In this document: positions 53,161 through 63,393 of the stretch, piece by piece
Layout: each line of letters opens with the position of its first letter
Position numbering within the stretch: the first letter of the stretch is position 1
Assembly: GCA_021292105.1 (NCBI GenBank)
Contig: CM037864.1
Coordinates: 13,005,898-13,069,897 of the forward strand
Reading direction: 5' to 3'
Length of the DNA stretch: 64,000 nt
From: Anadara kagoshimensis
Lineage: Eukaryota; Mollusca; Bivalvia; Arcoida; Arcidae
Position numbers and translations under genes: made by a program
The notes under the pieces: generated by a model
What the model saw: the letters and a program-made list of their open reading frames with translations, nothing else
Databases searched by the model: none
What the model was told of the DNA's origin: nothing

Positions 53161-53662
53161 ATGGAGAACCTTGTTAAATCTGGAGAAAAAACTGTCGCCT
53201 TTTTATGCAGCAATATACCTGCTTCTCCTGCTTGTGGTGTATTTGTTACCCAATTAATACGCTATGGTAGAACTTGTTCCCACTACGGGGACTTTGTACA
53301 ACGAAGTAGGCTGCTTGCAAATAAATTGTTGACTCAGGGATATTGCAAGCCTAGGCTTATTAAGGCCCTCAAAAAGTTTTATGGCCGTCATCACAGTATT
53401 GTTGATAAGTTTGATGTCTCTGTGTTCAGGATTGCCATGGATATATTTGACGTCTCATAGTTCCATGTTCCTTTTACACAATTTTGATTACACACGTGGC
53501 GGGTGTAGCTAGCTAAACAGGAAGTGTTTACCCTTCCGGAGCACCCGGCCTCACTTCCCTGGTGGAAGTTCGCGTGTCTAACCTAACTTGTCAGTTCCAA
53601 AGTTTTTACTTTGCTTCTGGATTGTGATTCGGAAATGGATTAGTATGTTTGTTTTTGATTGC
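53161..53662 (+). mobile_element. RT-tail family, best-preserved 3' copy with open coding tail
   Basis: The frame 53161-53460 is open: after MENLVKSGEKTV it reads LCSNIPASPACGVFVTQLIR, then YGRTCSHYGDFVQRSRLLAN, LKKFYGRHHSIVDKFDVSVF and a stop. The string SNIPASPA-GV-VSQLIRY---C--Y-DF--R---L---LL-QG, followed by KKFYGRHH-LVD, is the C-terminal tail that follows a YIDD-type reverse transcriptase in a retroelement family widespread in bivalves and other metazoans, as I recall it. The first 12 residues are probably flanking sequence. The 3' untranslated part of about 200 bp (TAGCTAGCTAAACAGG, GCACCCGGCCTCACTTCCCT, TTAGTATGTTTGTTTTTGAT) is the region shared by about 20 copies in the window. The copy is 5'-truncated and has no RT core, so it is not autonomous. 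I cannot place the clade; the YIDD type suggests Penelope-like relatives. Confidence 0.85.
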
Positions 53663-53714
53663 TTTTTAATAATTAAGGTTTCTCATATATATATGTCTAA
53701 TATAATATATGTAA

Positions 53715-53975
53715 ATTGATAAGTTTGATGTCTCTGTGTCCAAGATTGCCCTGGATATATTTGACCTCCCAAAGTCCCATGTTCCTTTTGCGCAATTTTA
53801 ATTACACACGTGGCGGGTGTAGCTAGCTTAACAGGAGGTGCTTGCCTTTCCGGAGCACCGCCTCACTAACCTGGTGGAAGTTCACGTGTCTAACCTAACT
53901 TGTCAGCTCCAAAGTTTTTACTTTGCTTGTGGATTGTGATTCGGAAATGGATTAGTATGTTTGTTTTTGATTATG
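53715..53975 (+). mobile_element. RT-tail family, 3' end, directly after the previous copy
   Basis: AAGTTTGATGTCTCTGTGTC, CAAGATTGCCCTGGATATAT, CACACGTGGCGGGTGTAGCT and the end GGATTAGTATGTTTGTTTTT. It starts exactly at the word that ends the coding part of the preceding copy, 55 bp after that copy's 3' end. Confidence 0.85.
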
Positions 53976-54734
53976 TGTGTCTAAAATAAATATAGATCGC
54001 TTACAAAACATATACAGGTATAATAAATCAGACTTTAGTAATTTATTCGTCGAAAAGAATTCAACAGCACACATAAGTGATCTGTATTTTTTCACGTCTT
54101 ATATTTTGTGTCCACTGAAATGAGTTGCCTCAGGGTGATAATTAAAAGACTCATGGGACTTGACAGACACTCGGTCACCTCGACTTAATTGAAGAATCAC
54201 GGCATTGGATCCAGTTTCCCAGTTGGTAACACCATGAACTGTGAGTACAAACATTACAAATTTGTCGTTCTTGTGAATATATGCATATGCATTATTTGAC
54301 TTGGACATGATGTTTACAAAAAAGTAATACAACCCCTACTCCGGACAATAGAAGATTCCATCTGAAGTATTCAGGCCTCCTCCAACATTGGTGATGACTT
54401 TGGTAAACTTTATTATCTGTTTTCTTTGGTATTCCAGCAGTTAAAGCAATTTTATTTTCTGTAAATAAAACACTAATAGAAATAAACTACCAAACCTAAT
54501 TGTAAATATACAAGTGTGGTGTGGAACAATTTTATTTCATTTTGCGCAAGTCGAGATTTTTGTCGATTTAATTAGAACGGTCAGTACAGAAAATCAGAAT
54601 ACCCGGAAAAAACAAACGCCCTTCGACAATCGGTATTTTCGTGAAAAAGTAATTTTGATTTTTGTTACATTCATCTTTTTTTGCTGAGCATTCTTACATT
54701 CTTATATTTGTTTTGATCAATTAAACTCGGTTTT

Positions 54735-55042
54735 TCAAAGTCATGAAGACTTCACTTATATCGATACGTCGTCAGCTATATGTGAAGTGAAATAGATATT
54801 GGCCTTTGCAGTGTGCTCAGGGCAATGTGCAGAAAGTGTTCATTAAAGTGTCATGCCTGTTTGACACAGAGCATCGAGTTTTAATGTCTCTTCTGACCTA
54901 CGTCGTGACTTTCATTTCTAAATACCGAGTTCTTGGCGCAAGAACAATGACAACCAAAGTTGAAGTCTTGTCAAAATCTGGCCTTCGTTTGAACCAACGA
55001 CCTCAACGAACGATCTTTCTACCAACTGATCTACCGTAGTGG
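54735..55042 (-). mobile_element. SINE1 in the C1q intron
   Basis: On the + strand: GAAGACTTCACTTATATCGA, TACGTCGTCAGCTATATGTG, CGTGACTTTCATTTCTAAAT, ACCGAGTTCTTGGCGCAAGA, TTCGTTTGAACCAACGACCT (reversed B box) and ACCAACTGATCTACCGTAGT (reversed A box). It is nearly full length but diverged. The + frame at 54806-55039 is a shadow. Confidence 0.83.
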
Positions 55043-55227
55043 TAGCATTTTTAAATAAAGGGTTTAAATGCATTAATAATAAAAACAACCAATTATAAAA
55101 AACTGATTACTTTTTCTATGAAATGAATGAGAAGCACATCGCAGAGGTTTTAAAAAACCAGAATGCGGGCTTCAAAAGCATTTTATGTACCAGAATCATG
55201 TTTTAATCAAGTAAATCAACAGAATTA

Positions 55228-55495
55228 ACATCGAACCCCGGCCGGGTCTCACCAAGACATGAAAATATATAATGACTCCTGTCACACCAAGTACTCGGCA
55301 TTTAAAAATGGAAGTCACAGGGTCCCTCGGAAGGGGCCTTTAAAACCAAGGCCCTTCACGGCAGATATTTCATGTTTAAGAAGACATTAACTGTGCGCAC
55401 TGCAAAGGTAAAAAAATCTGCCATTTCAACTATAGCTGGTGATGTTTTGATATAAGCAAAATATCCTTGACTGGGGCATAAAACCCCATTAAATC
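55228..55495 (+). mobile_element. SINE1 in the C1q intron, opposite orientation
   Basis: It starts at the B box ACATCGAACCCCGGCCGGGT, followed by CTCACCAAGACATGAAAATA, AAGTACTCGGCATTTAAAAA, GTCACAGGGTCCCTCGGAAG, GTGCGCACTGCAAAGGTAAA, ACTATAGCTGGTGATGTTTT and TATCCTTGACTGGGGCATAA. It lies about 190 bp from the reversed copy, so the two can fold back on each other in the transcript. Confidence 0.82.
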
Positions 55496-56290
55496 AATCA
55501 ATCATTCTTTTTTGATTGGCGAAAGCCATTTGGTAAGTCACTTTGAAATTCTCAATACATATAAGTGTAGCAACTGACAGGAAGTCCACACTTCTGAAAG
55601 TTGTGCAGTAATCAGAGAGCAAAAATACAAAATGATTAAAAATGTCTCAAAGCTTTTATTACATATTGTCATGGTTAACAGCATGAAAGACATAAAGACT
55701 TCAAGAAGCTGTAGATAACAAGAACTAGTATAAGAGCTCAAACGATCATGAAATGTACAACCAAGTGATGGAATAAGGTGTGAACATAAAATATGCCAGA
55801 AGACGGTGAAGTTCTTGTGAACGAGTTAGATTAAGAGGCGTTAGACATTTTTATCCGAAACCCGACCCGATCTTTGGAAATTTCGTTACCAAATATATAA
55901 CGGAAAAACCATGATATTTTTTAAACAACTATACACTTACTTTTGATATATAAAATTTTAACTACATCGTGGTTAATAAATGAAATGGTGATATTTTATT
56001 TCTATAATTACAGCGATCATCACACCGCCATGCCAGACACACATTCTACGCCACGTTCTAAGAATCTTTGATTATTAAATTAGTTGGATTATGTCCAGAT
56101 GTTTCAGAAACGATTTAAGCTTACAGACGGTCGCACACAGGGGAGCACGCACAGTTCGTCACGTCATACGCTCAGATGAATAGTCATTTGAGTAAAAAAA
56201 GGCATTACTCACTATAGATGTCAATTCAAAATGGAGATAACGCGATACACACCTAGGAATAATAGTAAGTTAGTGAGTTAGTCCTGAAAA
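55496..56290. other. Intron sequence with no recognisable feature
   Basis: This is the rest of the C1q copy 1 intron. Nothing was recognised apart from an AATCAATCAATC stretch at its left edge. Confidence 0.5.
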
Positions 56291-57197
56291 AAAGATTATG
56301 TGCAGCATAAAACAACCAAGATAGTAAATAAATATATAAATAATTTAAAAAATAAAGAAAGAAAGAAATATTGAATGAATGAATGGTATTCACTTATAAA
56401 ATTGTTTACGCTACCTGTGCCTGGTTTCTTCAACTCTTTTATTGCATGTTGTATTTTCCTTTCAATCTTTTCATCAGAGAACAAGTGAAACATTTGCTTG
56501 ACGAAATAACTTCCGCAACCTTTTGCTTTCCCTTTCCAGGCACCATCTACCCCACCACTTAAATGTGCAAAACTGTAAAAGAGAAAAAATAAAATTATTT
56601 CTTTGAGCATTTTTATATTAATTTTATTGACAAGAATCTGCTGAATAAATGACTTACAGAATAGATTGTGTTGTTTTTGTCTGCATATTTATATGTTTTA
56701 GTAGTACAACATATTGCTTACTGTGTGCGTGAAATTCTGGGTTATGATAGATACACGGACATATCTGTTACAATCGATGATGTAATTATAATATCATGTT
56801 AAATTTTAAATCAGTTCCTAGTAATATGAAACAAGGAACCTTTACAAAGTTCATTTTTTTATTTTCAGTTAAATGCCGGTTTCTATTTTTTTAGAATTTA
56901 TATTTTTTTTAGGAATATTTATTTTTTTTTCAGTTAAATGCAAGTTTGTAACATATTTTTTATAACTAAGACTTTTTAGTTTGCTTTTTTTTATTTGAGA
57001 TTCCAAAAACATTTTTATTATACTCCTTTTCTGAAATTTATTTTTAAATATGTAAATAACTTTCACTATTCGTGGAAATAAATCTTGCCAATACAAAATA
57101 TCAGAAAAGATATACAAAAACATGACAATTAGATAATTAAAACCGGAAGATTTCCGTGAACTAAAATTCAAACCAAACACAAACATTACGATCTGCT

Positions 57198-57797
57198 ACG
57201 CCGTGTTATGTAATAAATGCCAAGTAATGAAATAACAACCTTGTAGTGTAAGAATTTCTTTTGTATTATGTAATGACACATTGCTATGTAATAAAAACCG
57301 ACGTGTGATGTAATAAAACAAGGTCTTGCCTTTCGTGTAAGGTAAAAATGAACTTGGGCAAATTAAGGGTAAACGGATAAAGAATCGAAACGATATTTAA
57401 GGTCAAGGTAATTTTAGGCCAGTAAAGCTGTAATGCATTTCTTTTTTATGCCAAATGAAATCTGTTTTGTCTCGGTCCATGCCATTAAAATACATATAAT
57501 ATTGAGTGACAATGACCTCTAACTGCGGTCAAGATTAGTATACACCTATCCTTAACCATTGACAAAGTCGGCTCACGGTCAACGTCAAGGTCAGTGATGG
57601 AACAAATTCGGCCCCTAGTTTGCCCAAATTTATTTTAACATTACACGGAAATTTTATTACATAAGACGAAACCTTGTTTTATTACATTACACGTCGTTTG
57701 TCATTACATAACAAGGTGTTATTACATTACACGAAAGAAATTATTACACTACAAGGTAGGTAATACATTACTTGTCATTTATTACGTAACAAGGCGT
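57198..57797. mobile_element. Palindromic MITE of about 600 bp in unit 1 only
   Basis: The left end is CGCCGTGTTATGTAATAAAT, then GCCAAGTA. The right end is TACTTGTCATTTATTACGTA, then ACAAGGCG. The inverted repeats are at least 28 bp. TA stands on both sides, a possible TA target. The outer 120 bp on each side are built from variants of TTATGTAATGACA and TGTAATAAAA; the centre is unique (TCAAGGTCAGTGATGGAAC). Unit 3 has the uninterrupted context AACATAACGGTCCATGG, where unit 1 has the element between AACATTACG and CGGTCCATGG. Confidence 0.84.
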
Positions 57798-57839
57798 AAC
57801 ACGGTCCATGGTATTCAAATCAAATCTTGAAAGGCAAGT

Positions 57840-58485
57840 AAAAACTGCAAAATGAGTTACATAAATCAATCCCAAGCAAGTAAGTGAGACCGCGTGCTCC
57901 GAGCGGATAAGCACAAATCTCGGAAAGTGTGAAGTTAACATTGAGCATGATAGCAACATGATACTACAAGACATCAAATACATCAAAAATAAGTTTAGAT
58001 ACAGAAACATCATATTTATCTAAAATAATGTGGTGAAAACCATATAATGGTGTTATTGTCTTATAAGGTCTATGCTTGCAATATCTCCCTACCCGGCTTG
58101 CTTCGTTGAATAAGGTTTCCAGAGTCATAATAAGGTTTACCAACCGCATTAATTGTGAAACTAATAAACCAGTAGCAGAAGAAGCAGATTTATTTCTGCA
58201 ACGTTAAAGGTAAGTCATAATTAAGGTATACGTCCAAATGTGAGGACACAGGACAAGTCATATCATTATTTTCAAGCTCATTTGGACAGATGACATTCGC
58301 ATGTATGTATTCCTTAGATTTAGGATAATTTACAGATAGCACACCATCTATATACTTATGTGGAGTTAATGATTTGGCGGCTGTCTCTTCTCCAGGCAAA
58401 CAGGATTTATCATATATTCTTTTGTATACCAATAAAGAAAAAAAAAACAACCATTGATTAAACATTGACTAAAACTTAAACCCAA
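57840..58485 (-). mobile_element. RT-tail retroelement piece, unit 1
   Basis: The minus-strand frame 58465-58190 reads LVYKRIYDKSCLPGEETAAK, LTPHKYIDGVLSVNYPKSKE and DMTCPVSSHLDVYLNYD. This aligns with the family's RT end, where the usual text is RYIDDVLS-NN---DY---IYP-ELE---T-----SYLDL-L--D. The catalytic YIDD box is YIDG here. Downstream, in other frames (58149-57964), come the tail words (RxVNLIMTLETLFN, HIILDKYDVSVSKL), then the 3' untranslated part. Several frame breaks and an early 5' truncation mean it is dead. Confidence 0.78.
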
Positions 58486-58489
58486 TTGA

Positions 58490-58783
58490 ATCATTTAATA
58501 AATCAAATATTGACTGGTGCATCTATCCATCGAATTTATCAACCAGTCATGTAAACCTTTTGAATTAATTAATCAATAAATAAACCAATCAAATTTAATC
58601 AATAAATAAATCAATTAAACATTGACTGGTAGTTAAAATCCATTTAATCAATCAATCAATGAAACATTGAATTAATCAACCGGTCAAATATTGACTGGGA
58701 CTATAAAATTATTCAATCAATAAATCGATCAAATATTGGGTGGTATGTAACACCCATTTAATCAATCAATAAATAAACCTCTA
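58490..58783. repeat. AATCAATCAAT minisatellite, unit 1
   Basis: Units of roughly 50-60 bp of the type ATCAAATATTGACTGGTNC, then a TTAAACCCATTTAATCAATC stretch. They vary in length. Confidence 0.88.
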
Positions 58784-59134
58784 CAAAGTTTTTATTTTTT
58801 ATTTTCAGTTAAATATCGGTTTCTTTTTCTATAGAATTTATATTATTTTTAGAATTATTTATTTTTATTTTCAGTTAAATGCCAGTTTGTAACATATTTT
58901 TTATAATTAAGACTTTTTAGTTTGGTTCTTTTATTTAGACTCCAAAAACATTTTTAATATACTTCTTTTCCGAAACTTACGTTTAATTTTCACTATTCAT
59001 GGAGTTAAATCTTGCCAAAACAAAATATCAGAAAAGATATTCAAAAACATGACAATTAGATAAGTAAAACCGGAAGATTTCCGTGAAATAAAATTCAAAA
59101 CAAAAACAAACATCCTGAAAATCATGTGAAAACT

Positions 59135-59805
59135 GCAAAATGGGTAAAATAAATCAATCCCAAGCAAGTAAGTGAAACCGCGTGCTCCGAGCGGGTAAGA
59201 ATATGTCTCGTTAAGTGTGAATAAACATTGAGAATGATAGCAACATGATACTACAAAACATCAAATGTATCAAAGATAAGTTTAGATACAAAAACACCAT
59301 ATTTATCGAAAATAATGTGGTGAAGGCCATATAATGGTTTTATGGTCTTATAAGGTCTATGCTTGCAATACCTCCCTACCCAGCTTGCTTCGTTTAAAAG
59401 GGTTCCCAGAGTCATAATAAGTTTTACCAAAGCGTATTAATTGTGAAACAAATTAACCAATAGCAGAAGAAGCAGGTTTATTTCTGCAACGTAAAAAGTT
59501 ATGTCGTAATTAAGGTATACGTCCAAATGTGAGAACACAGGACAAGTCATATCATTATTTTCAAGCTCATTTGGACAGATGACATTCGCATGCATGTATT
59601 CCTTAGATTTAGGATAATTTACAGATAGCACACCATCTATATACTTATGTGGAGTGAATGATTTGGCGGCAGTCTCTTCTCCAAGCAAACAGGATTTATC
59701 ATATATTCTTTTGTATACCAATAAAGAAACAAAAAAGCAAGCATTGATTAAACATTGACTAAAACTTAAACCCAATTGAATCATTTAATAAATCAAATAT
59801 TGACT
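59135..59805 (-). mobile_element. RT-tail retroelement piece, unit 2
   Basis: Frame 59784-59437 gives MIQLGLSFSQCLINACFFVS at its start, then LLVYKRIYDKSCLLGEETAA, TPHKYIDGVLSVNYPKSKEY and CPVFSHLDVYLNYD. The YIDG variant is the same as in unit 1, so the change predates the duplication. The 3' untranslated part (CCCAAGCAAGTAAGTGAAAC, CGCGTGCTCCGAGCGGGTAA) is complete. Confidence 0.78.
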
Positions 59806-60326
59806 GGTTCATCTATCCATCGAATTTATCAACCAATCATGTAAACCCTTTGAATTAATTAATCAATAAATAAGCCAATCAAATTTAATCAATAAATAAA
59901 TCAATCAAACATTGACTGGTACGTATAACCCATTAAATCAATATGTAAACCAACCAGCATCCGGCCTCAATTCCCTGGTGTCTAACCCAATTTGTCACTT
60001 TCAAAGTTTTTACTTTCCTTCTGGATTGTGATTTGGATATGGATTAGTGTGTTTGTTTTTATGTCTAATATTGACTGGTACGTCAACCCATTGCATCGAT
60101 CAAAATATAAATCAATCAAATATTGGATGGTACATAAACCCTTTGAATCGATCAATCAATCAATCAAACATTGACTGGTAGTTAAAATCCATTTAATCAA
60201 TGAATCAATGAAACATTGAATTAATCAACCGCTCAAATATTGACTGGGACTATAAAATTATTCAATCAATAAATCGATCAAATATTGGTTGGTATGTAAC
60301 ACCCATTTAATCTATCAATAAATAAA
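59806..60326. repeat. AATCAATCAAT minisatellite, unit 2, with a + strand RT-tail 3' end inside
   Basis: The minisatellite is interrupted at 59955-60063 by CATCCGGCCTCAATTCCCTG, then TTTACTTTCCTTCTGGATTG and GGATTAGTGTGTTTGTTTTT, the last 110 bp of the RT-tail family. The open frame at 59992-60174 is a by-product. Confidence 0.85.
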
Positions 60327-60699
60327 CCTCTACAAAGTTTTTATTTTTTATTTTCAGTTAAATATCGGTTTTTTCTATAGAATTTATATTATTTTTAGAA
60401 TTATTTATTTCTATTTTCAGTTAAATGCCAGTTTGTAACATATTTTTTATAATTAAGACTTTTTAGTTTGGTTCTTTTATTTAGACTCCAAAAACATTTT
60501 TAATATACTTCTTTTCTGAAACTTACTTTTAATTTTCACTATTCATGGAGTTAAATCTTGCCAATACAAAATATCAGACAAGATATTCAAAAACATGACA
60601 ATTAGATTAAAACCGGAAGATTTCCGTGAACTAAAATTCAAACCAAACACAAACATAACGGTCCATGGTATTGAAATCAAAATCCTGAAAATCATGTGA

Positions 60700-61290
60700 A
60701 AACTTCAAAATGAGTTAAATAAATCAATCCCAAGCAAGTAAGTGAAACCGCGTGCTCCGAGAGGGTAAGAATATGTCTCGTTAAGTGTAAATTAACATTG
60801 AGAACGATAGCAACATGATACTACAAGACATCAAATGTATCAAAGATAAGTTTAGATACAAAAACATCATATTTATATAAGGTCTATGCTTGCAATACCT
60901 CCCTACCCAGCTTGCTTCGCTGAATAAGGTTCCCAGAGTCATAATAAGTTTTACCAACCGCATTAATTGTGAAACAAATAAACCAGTAGCAGAAGAAGCA
61001 GATTTATTTCTGCAACGTTAAAGGTAAGTCATAATTAAGGTATACGTCCAAATGTGAAGACACAGGACAAGCCATATCTTTATTTTAAAGCTTATTTGGA
61101 CAGATGACATTCGCATGCATGTATTCTTCAGATTTAGGATAATTTACAGATAGCACACCATCTATATATCTATGTAGAGTGAATGATTTGGCGGCAGTCT
61201 CTTCTCCAGGCAAACAGGTTTTATCTTTTGTATACCAATAAAGAAACAAAAAAGCAAGCATTGATAAAACATTGACTAAAACTTAAACCC
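60700..61290 (-). mobile_element. RT-tail retroelement piece, unit 3, most decayed
   Basis: It has the same block order as units 1 and 2: CAAGCAAGTAAGTGAAACCG, ATACCTCCCTACCCAGCTTG, GGATAATTTACAGATAGCAC and GGCGGCAGTCTCTTCTCCAG. The coding region carries further deletions (for example around 60868 and 61225), and no long frame is left. Confidence 0.76.
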
Positions 61291-62168
61291 AATTGAATCA
61301 TCTAAAAAATCAAATATTGACTGGTGCATCTATCCATCGAATTTATCAACCAATCATGTAAAACTTTTGAATTAATTAATCAATAAATAAATCAATCAAA
61401 CATTCACTTTTACGTTTAACCCACTGAATTAATAAGTAAACCAACCAGCATCCGGCCTCAATTCCCTGGTGTCTAACTTAATTTGTCAGTTTCAAAGTTT
61501 TTACTTTCCTTCTGGATTGTGATTCGGATATGGATTAGTGTGTTTGTTTTTATGTCTAATATTGACTGGTACGTCAACCCATTGAATCGATCAATATATA
61601 AATCAATCAAATATTGGATGGTACATAAACCCGTTGAATCGATCAATCAATCAATAAATCAATCAATCAAATATTGACTGGTAGTTAAAATCCATTTAAT
61701 CAATCAATCAATGAAACATTGAATTAATCAACCGGTCACATATGGACTGGGACTATAAAATTATTCAATCAATAAATCGATCAAATATTGGGTGGTATGT
61801 AACACCCATTTAATCAATCAATAAATAAATCAAATATTGAATAGTACTTTAAACACATTTAATCAATCAATAAAATATTGACTGGTGCTTAAACCCCATT
61901 GATTCAATCAATCTATAAAACACTTAATGGTATGTAAAACTATTGACTCAATGAATCAGTTCATCAATCAATGCTTCAATCAACTATTAACTGGTACTTA
62001 AAACCCTTTGAATCAATCAACCAATCAAACATTAACTGGTACGTAACCACATTTAATTAATCAGCCAATCAAATATTGATTGAAATATAGATTGGCACGT
62101 TAACCAATTGAATCAATCAATCAAATAAATATGGTACGTAAAATCAAATCAGTCAATCATTGGATGAA
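61291..62168. repeat. AATCAATCAAT minisatellite, unit 3 and extension
   Basis: It is like unit 2, including the embedded 3' end at 61450-61560, but continues beyond the duplication for about 340 bp with further ATTGACTGGTGCTTAAACCC, then CATTGATTCAATCAATC units. Confidence 0.88.
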
Positions 62169-62199
62169 TCTGTGGTCTTTATACAAGTGTTTAGGCTGT

Positions 62200-62448
62200 G
62201 AGAAGTGATTTGACACGGTGGACCTGTTTGAAAGAGTATGCTCGTGGAGACACAAATGTTTTAAGACGTCTTGATTTTCAAACGTGACAACGAAGTTGGC
62301 AGAATGGTTGCTGAATCAATGGAGTGGTCAAGGGTTTAATCACGGTCCACTGTGATCAAAACCGGCTTTGCTTTTTAATATTAATATTCGTCTTGGCTGG
62401 TTACTTCTCGAAATAAGTGAAATAATCATGATTAGAATGAAAGTGAAT
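62200..62448 (+). mobile_element. Very diverged SINE
   Basis: GGTTGCTGAATCAATGGAGT, then GGTCAAGGGTTTAATCACGG resembles a decayed tRNA-like head with B box. The tail TTGGCTGGTTACTTCTCGAA, then ATAAGTGAAATAATCATGAT resembles the SINE1 3' end. Confidence 0.5.
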
Positions 62449-62848
62449 ATAAGTTCATGCATATTAATGTAGATCCTTGTCTACAAAGTACAGAAATGTG
62501 TAAAACATAGAAAAGTTTGTAAAAAGTAATCTTATTAATTTTATATGAATTATGAATGGTTTTTATCAAATTCTTTAAGGTTTTTTGTGACTTTGTATCA
62601 TTTTTCACTGCTCAATGATAACATCAAAATTAATTTTAATTCCTTGTAACAATTATTGTCTGTCATACCTATAATATTCAAGAAATAACAAGGTAAACAA
62701 GTTTGGTAAAATTAAATGTCAATGTTAAGCATGATTATAAAGCAGATTTCAATTTTAAACATCTCCAGTCCATTTATAATGTGTTGCTTTAAAAGTATAT
62801 TGAAATTTTCTTTTTTAAACAGTATTTTTCATATAAATTCATATAATC
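62449..62848. other. AT-rich sequence with no recognisable feature
   Basis: Nothing was recognised. Confidence 0.45.
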
Positions 62849-62849
62849 C

Positions 62850-62978
62850 TTTTGGAGTACACGGCTTCACTTCCCTCGTGAAAGTTCACACGTCTCACCT
62901 AACTTGTCGATTCCAAAGTTTTTTCTTTGTTTCTGGATTAAAATCCGGACATGGATTAGTATGTTTGTTTTTGATACT
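62850..62978 (+). mobile_element. RT-tail family, 3' end only
   Basis: CACGGCTTCACTTCCCTCGT, GAAAGTTCACACGTCTCACC, TAACTTGTCGATTCCAAAGT and GACATGGATTAGTATGTTTG are the family's last 125 bp. This piece creates part of a 98-residue open frame at 62716-63012 that is not a gene. Confidence 0.75.
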
Positions 62979-63390
62979 ATATTTAACAGTGAAAAACTTG
63001 AAAATGATATAAAAAGATCAATTTATTGTACAATTTTTCCAAAATGTTCCAAAAATACATAATATTTTAGATCGCAATTAAATTTTGTTTTCAAATTTAA
63101 AGCATTTGTCATAAAAAAATTAAACATTTTTAGATCACTTTGAAACATTGTTTAAGTACCATATATTAAAAATGAATATTGTCAAAATAAAAAGTCAAAA
63201 TAAATTTCCCTAAGATATTGTTAGGTTTCAGTAAAACGAAAAATTCAAAGAAACATATTGTTTTGATGATTTGTGTCAAAAAGTTAATACATACCAGTAG
63301 CTTTCAAATTATTTTTAATAAATAAGACTGCCTCAAATTCATTTGTTTAAGAAATTTATTCATCGACAAGCATCTGCAGACAACTTCCTC
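62979..63390. other. Downstream flank of C1q copy 2, no feature
   Basis: AT-rich. An AATAAA-like signal for the minus-strand gene was not singled out with confidence. Confidence 0.45.
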
Positions 63391-63393
63391 AAC

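Larger units (their letters stand above)
54099..56610 (-). pseudogene. C1q-domain gene copy 1, two exons, second exon broken
   Basis: Exon 1 is 56610-56415. It encodes a signal peptide (MLKEIILFFLFYSFAHLSGG, cleavage probably near residues 20-23), then a short linker with GCGSYF and a charged helix, DEKIERKIQHAIKELKKPGT. It ends ACAG|GTAGCG after codon position 1. Exon 2 starts at 54458 after TTTATTTACAG, and the joined codon (G|AA) keeps phase. Exon 2 encodes a C1q domain: ENKIALTAGIPK, later VHGVTNWETGSNAVILQL, SRGDRVSVKS and the end FSGHKI. Relative to the copy at 63394 it has a 17-bp deletion after AGIPK and a TAG in place of the Pro codon in CPEPGLYYF, so the C1q frame is closed. No collagen repeat is present: this is the secreted globular-head type. 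The intron (about 1.96 kb) contains two SINE1 copies. An assembly error could mimic one lesion, but hardly both. Confidence 0.82.
56836..61830 (-). repeat. Threefold tandem segmental duplication
   Basis: Each unit consists of a T-rich segment with TTTCAGTTAAATGCCAGTTT, TAAGACTTTTTAGTTTG and CCGGAAGATTTCCGTGAA; a block starting AAATCAATCCCAAGCAAGTA; a minus-strand RT-tail retroelement piece; and an AATCAATCAAT-rich minisatellite. Units start near 56836, 58784 and 60327 and end near 58783, 60326 and 61830. Unit 1 is about 1.35 kb once the 600-bp MITE is removed; units 2 and 3 are about 1.5 kb because they share an extra + strand RT-tail 3' end (59955-60063, 61450-61560). Hence units 2 and 3 are the most recent pair. 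Confidence 0.9.

Noticed and set aside
53161-53460. The 99-residue open frame as a host gene
   Set aside because: The sequence is the C-terminal tail of a retroelement reverse transcriptase and is followed by that element's conserved 3' end; it is a truncated insertion.
56869-57186. 105-residue minus frame
   Set aside because: It lies in the T-rich segment of the tandem units; the related segments in units 2 and 3 are not open, and the composition is Lys/Ile/Phe-rich low complexity.
62716-63012. 98-residue + frame
   Set aside because: Its second half is the untranslated 3' end of an RT-tail retroelement copy.
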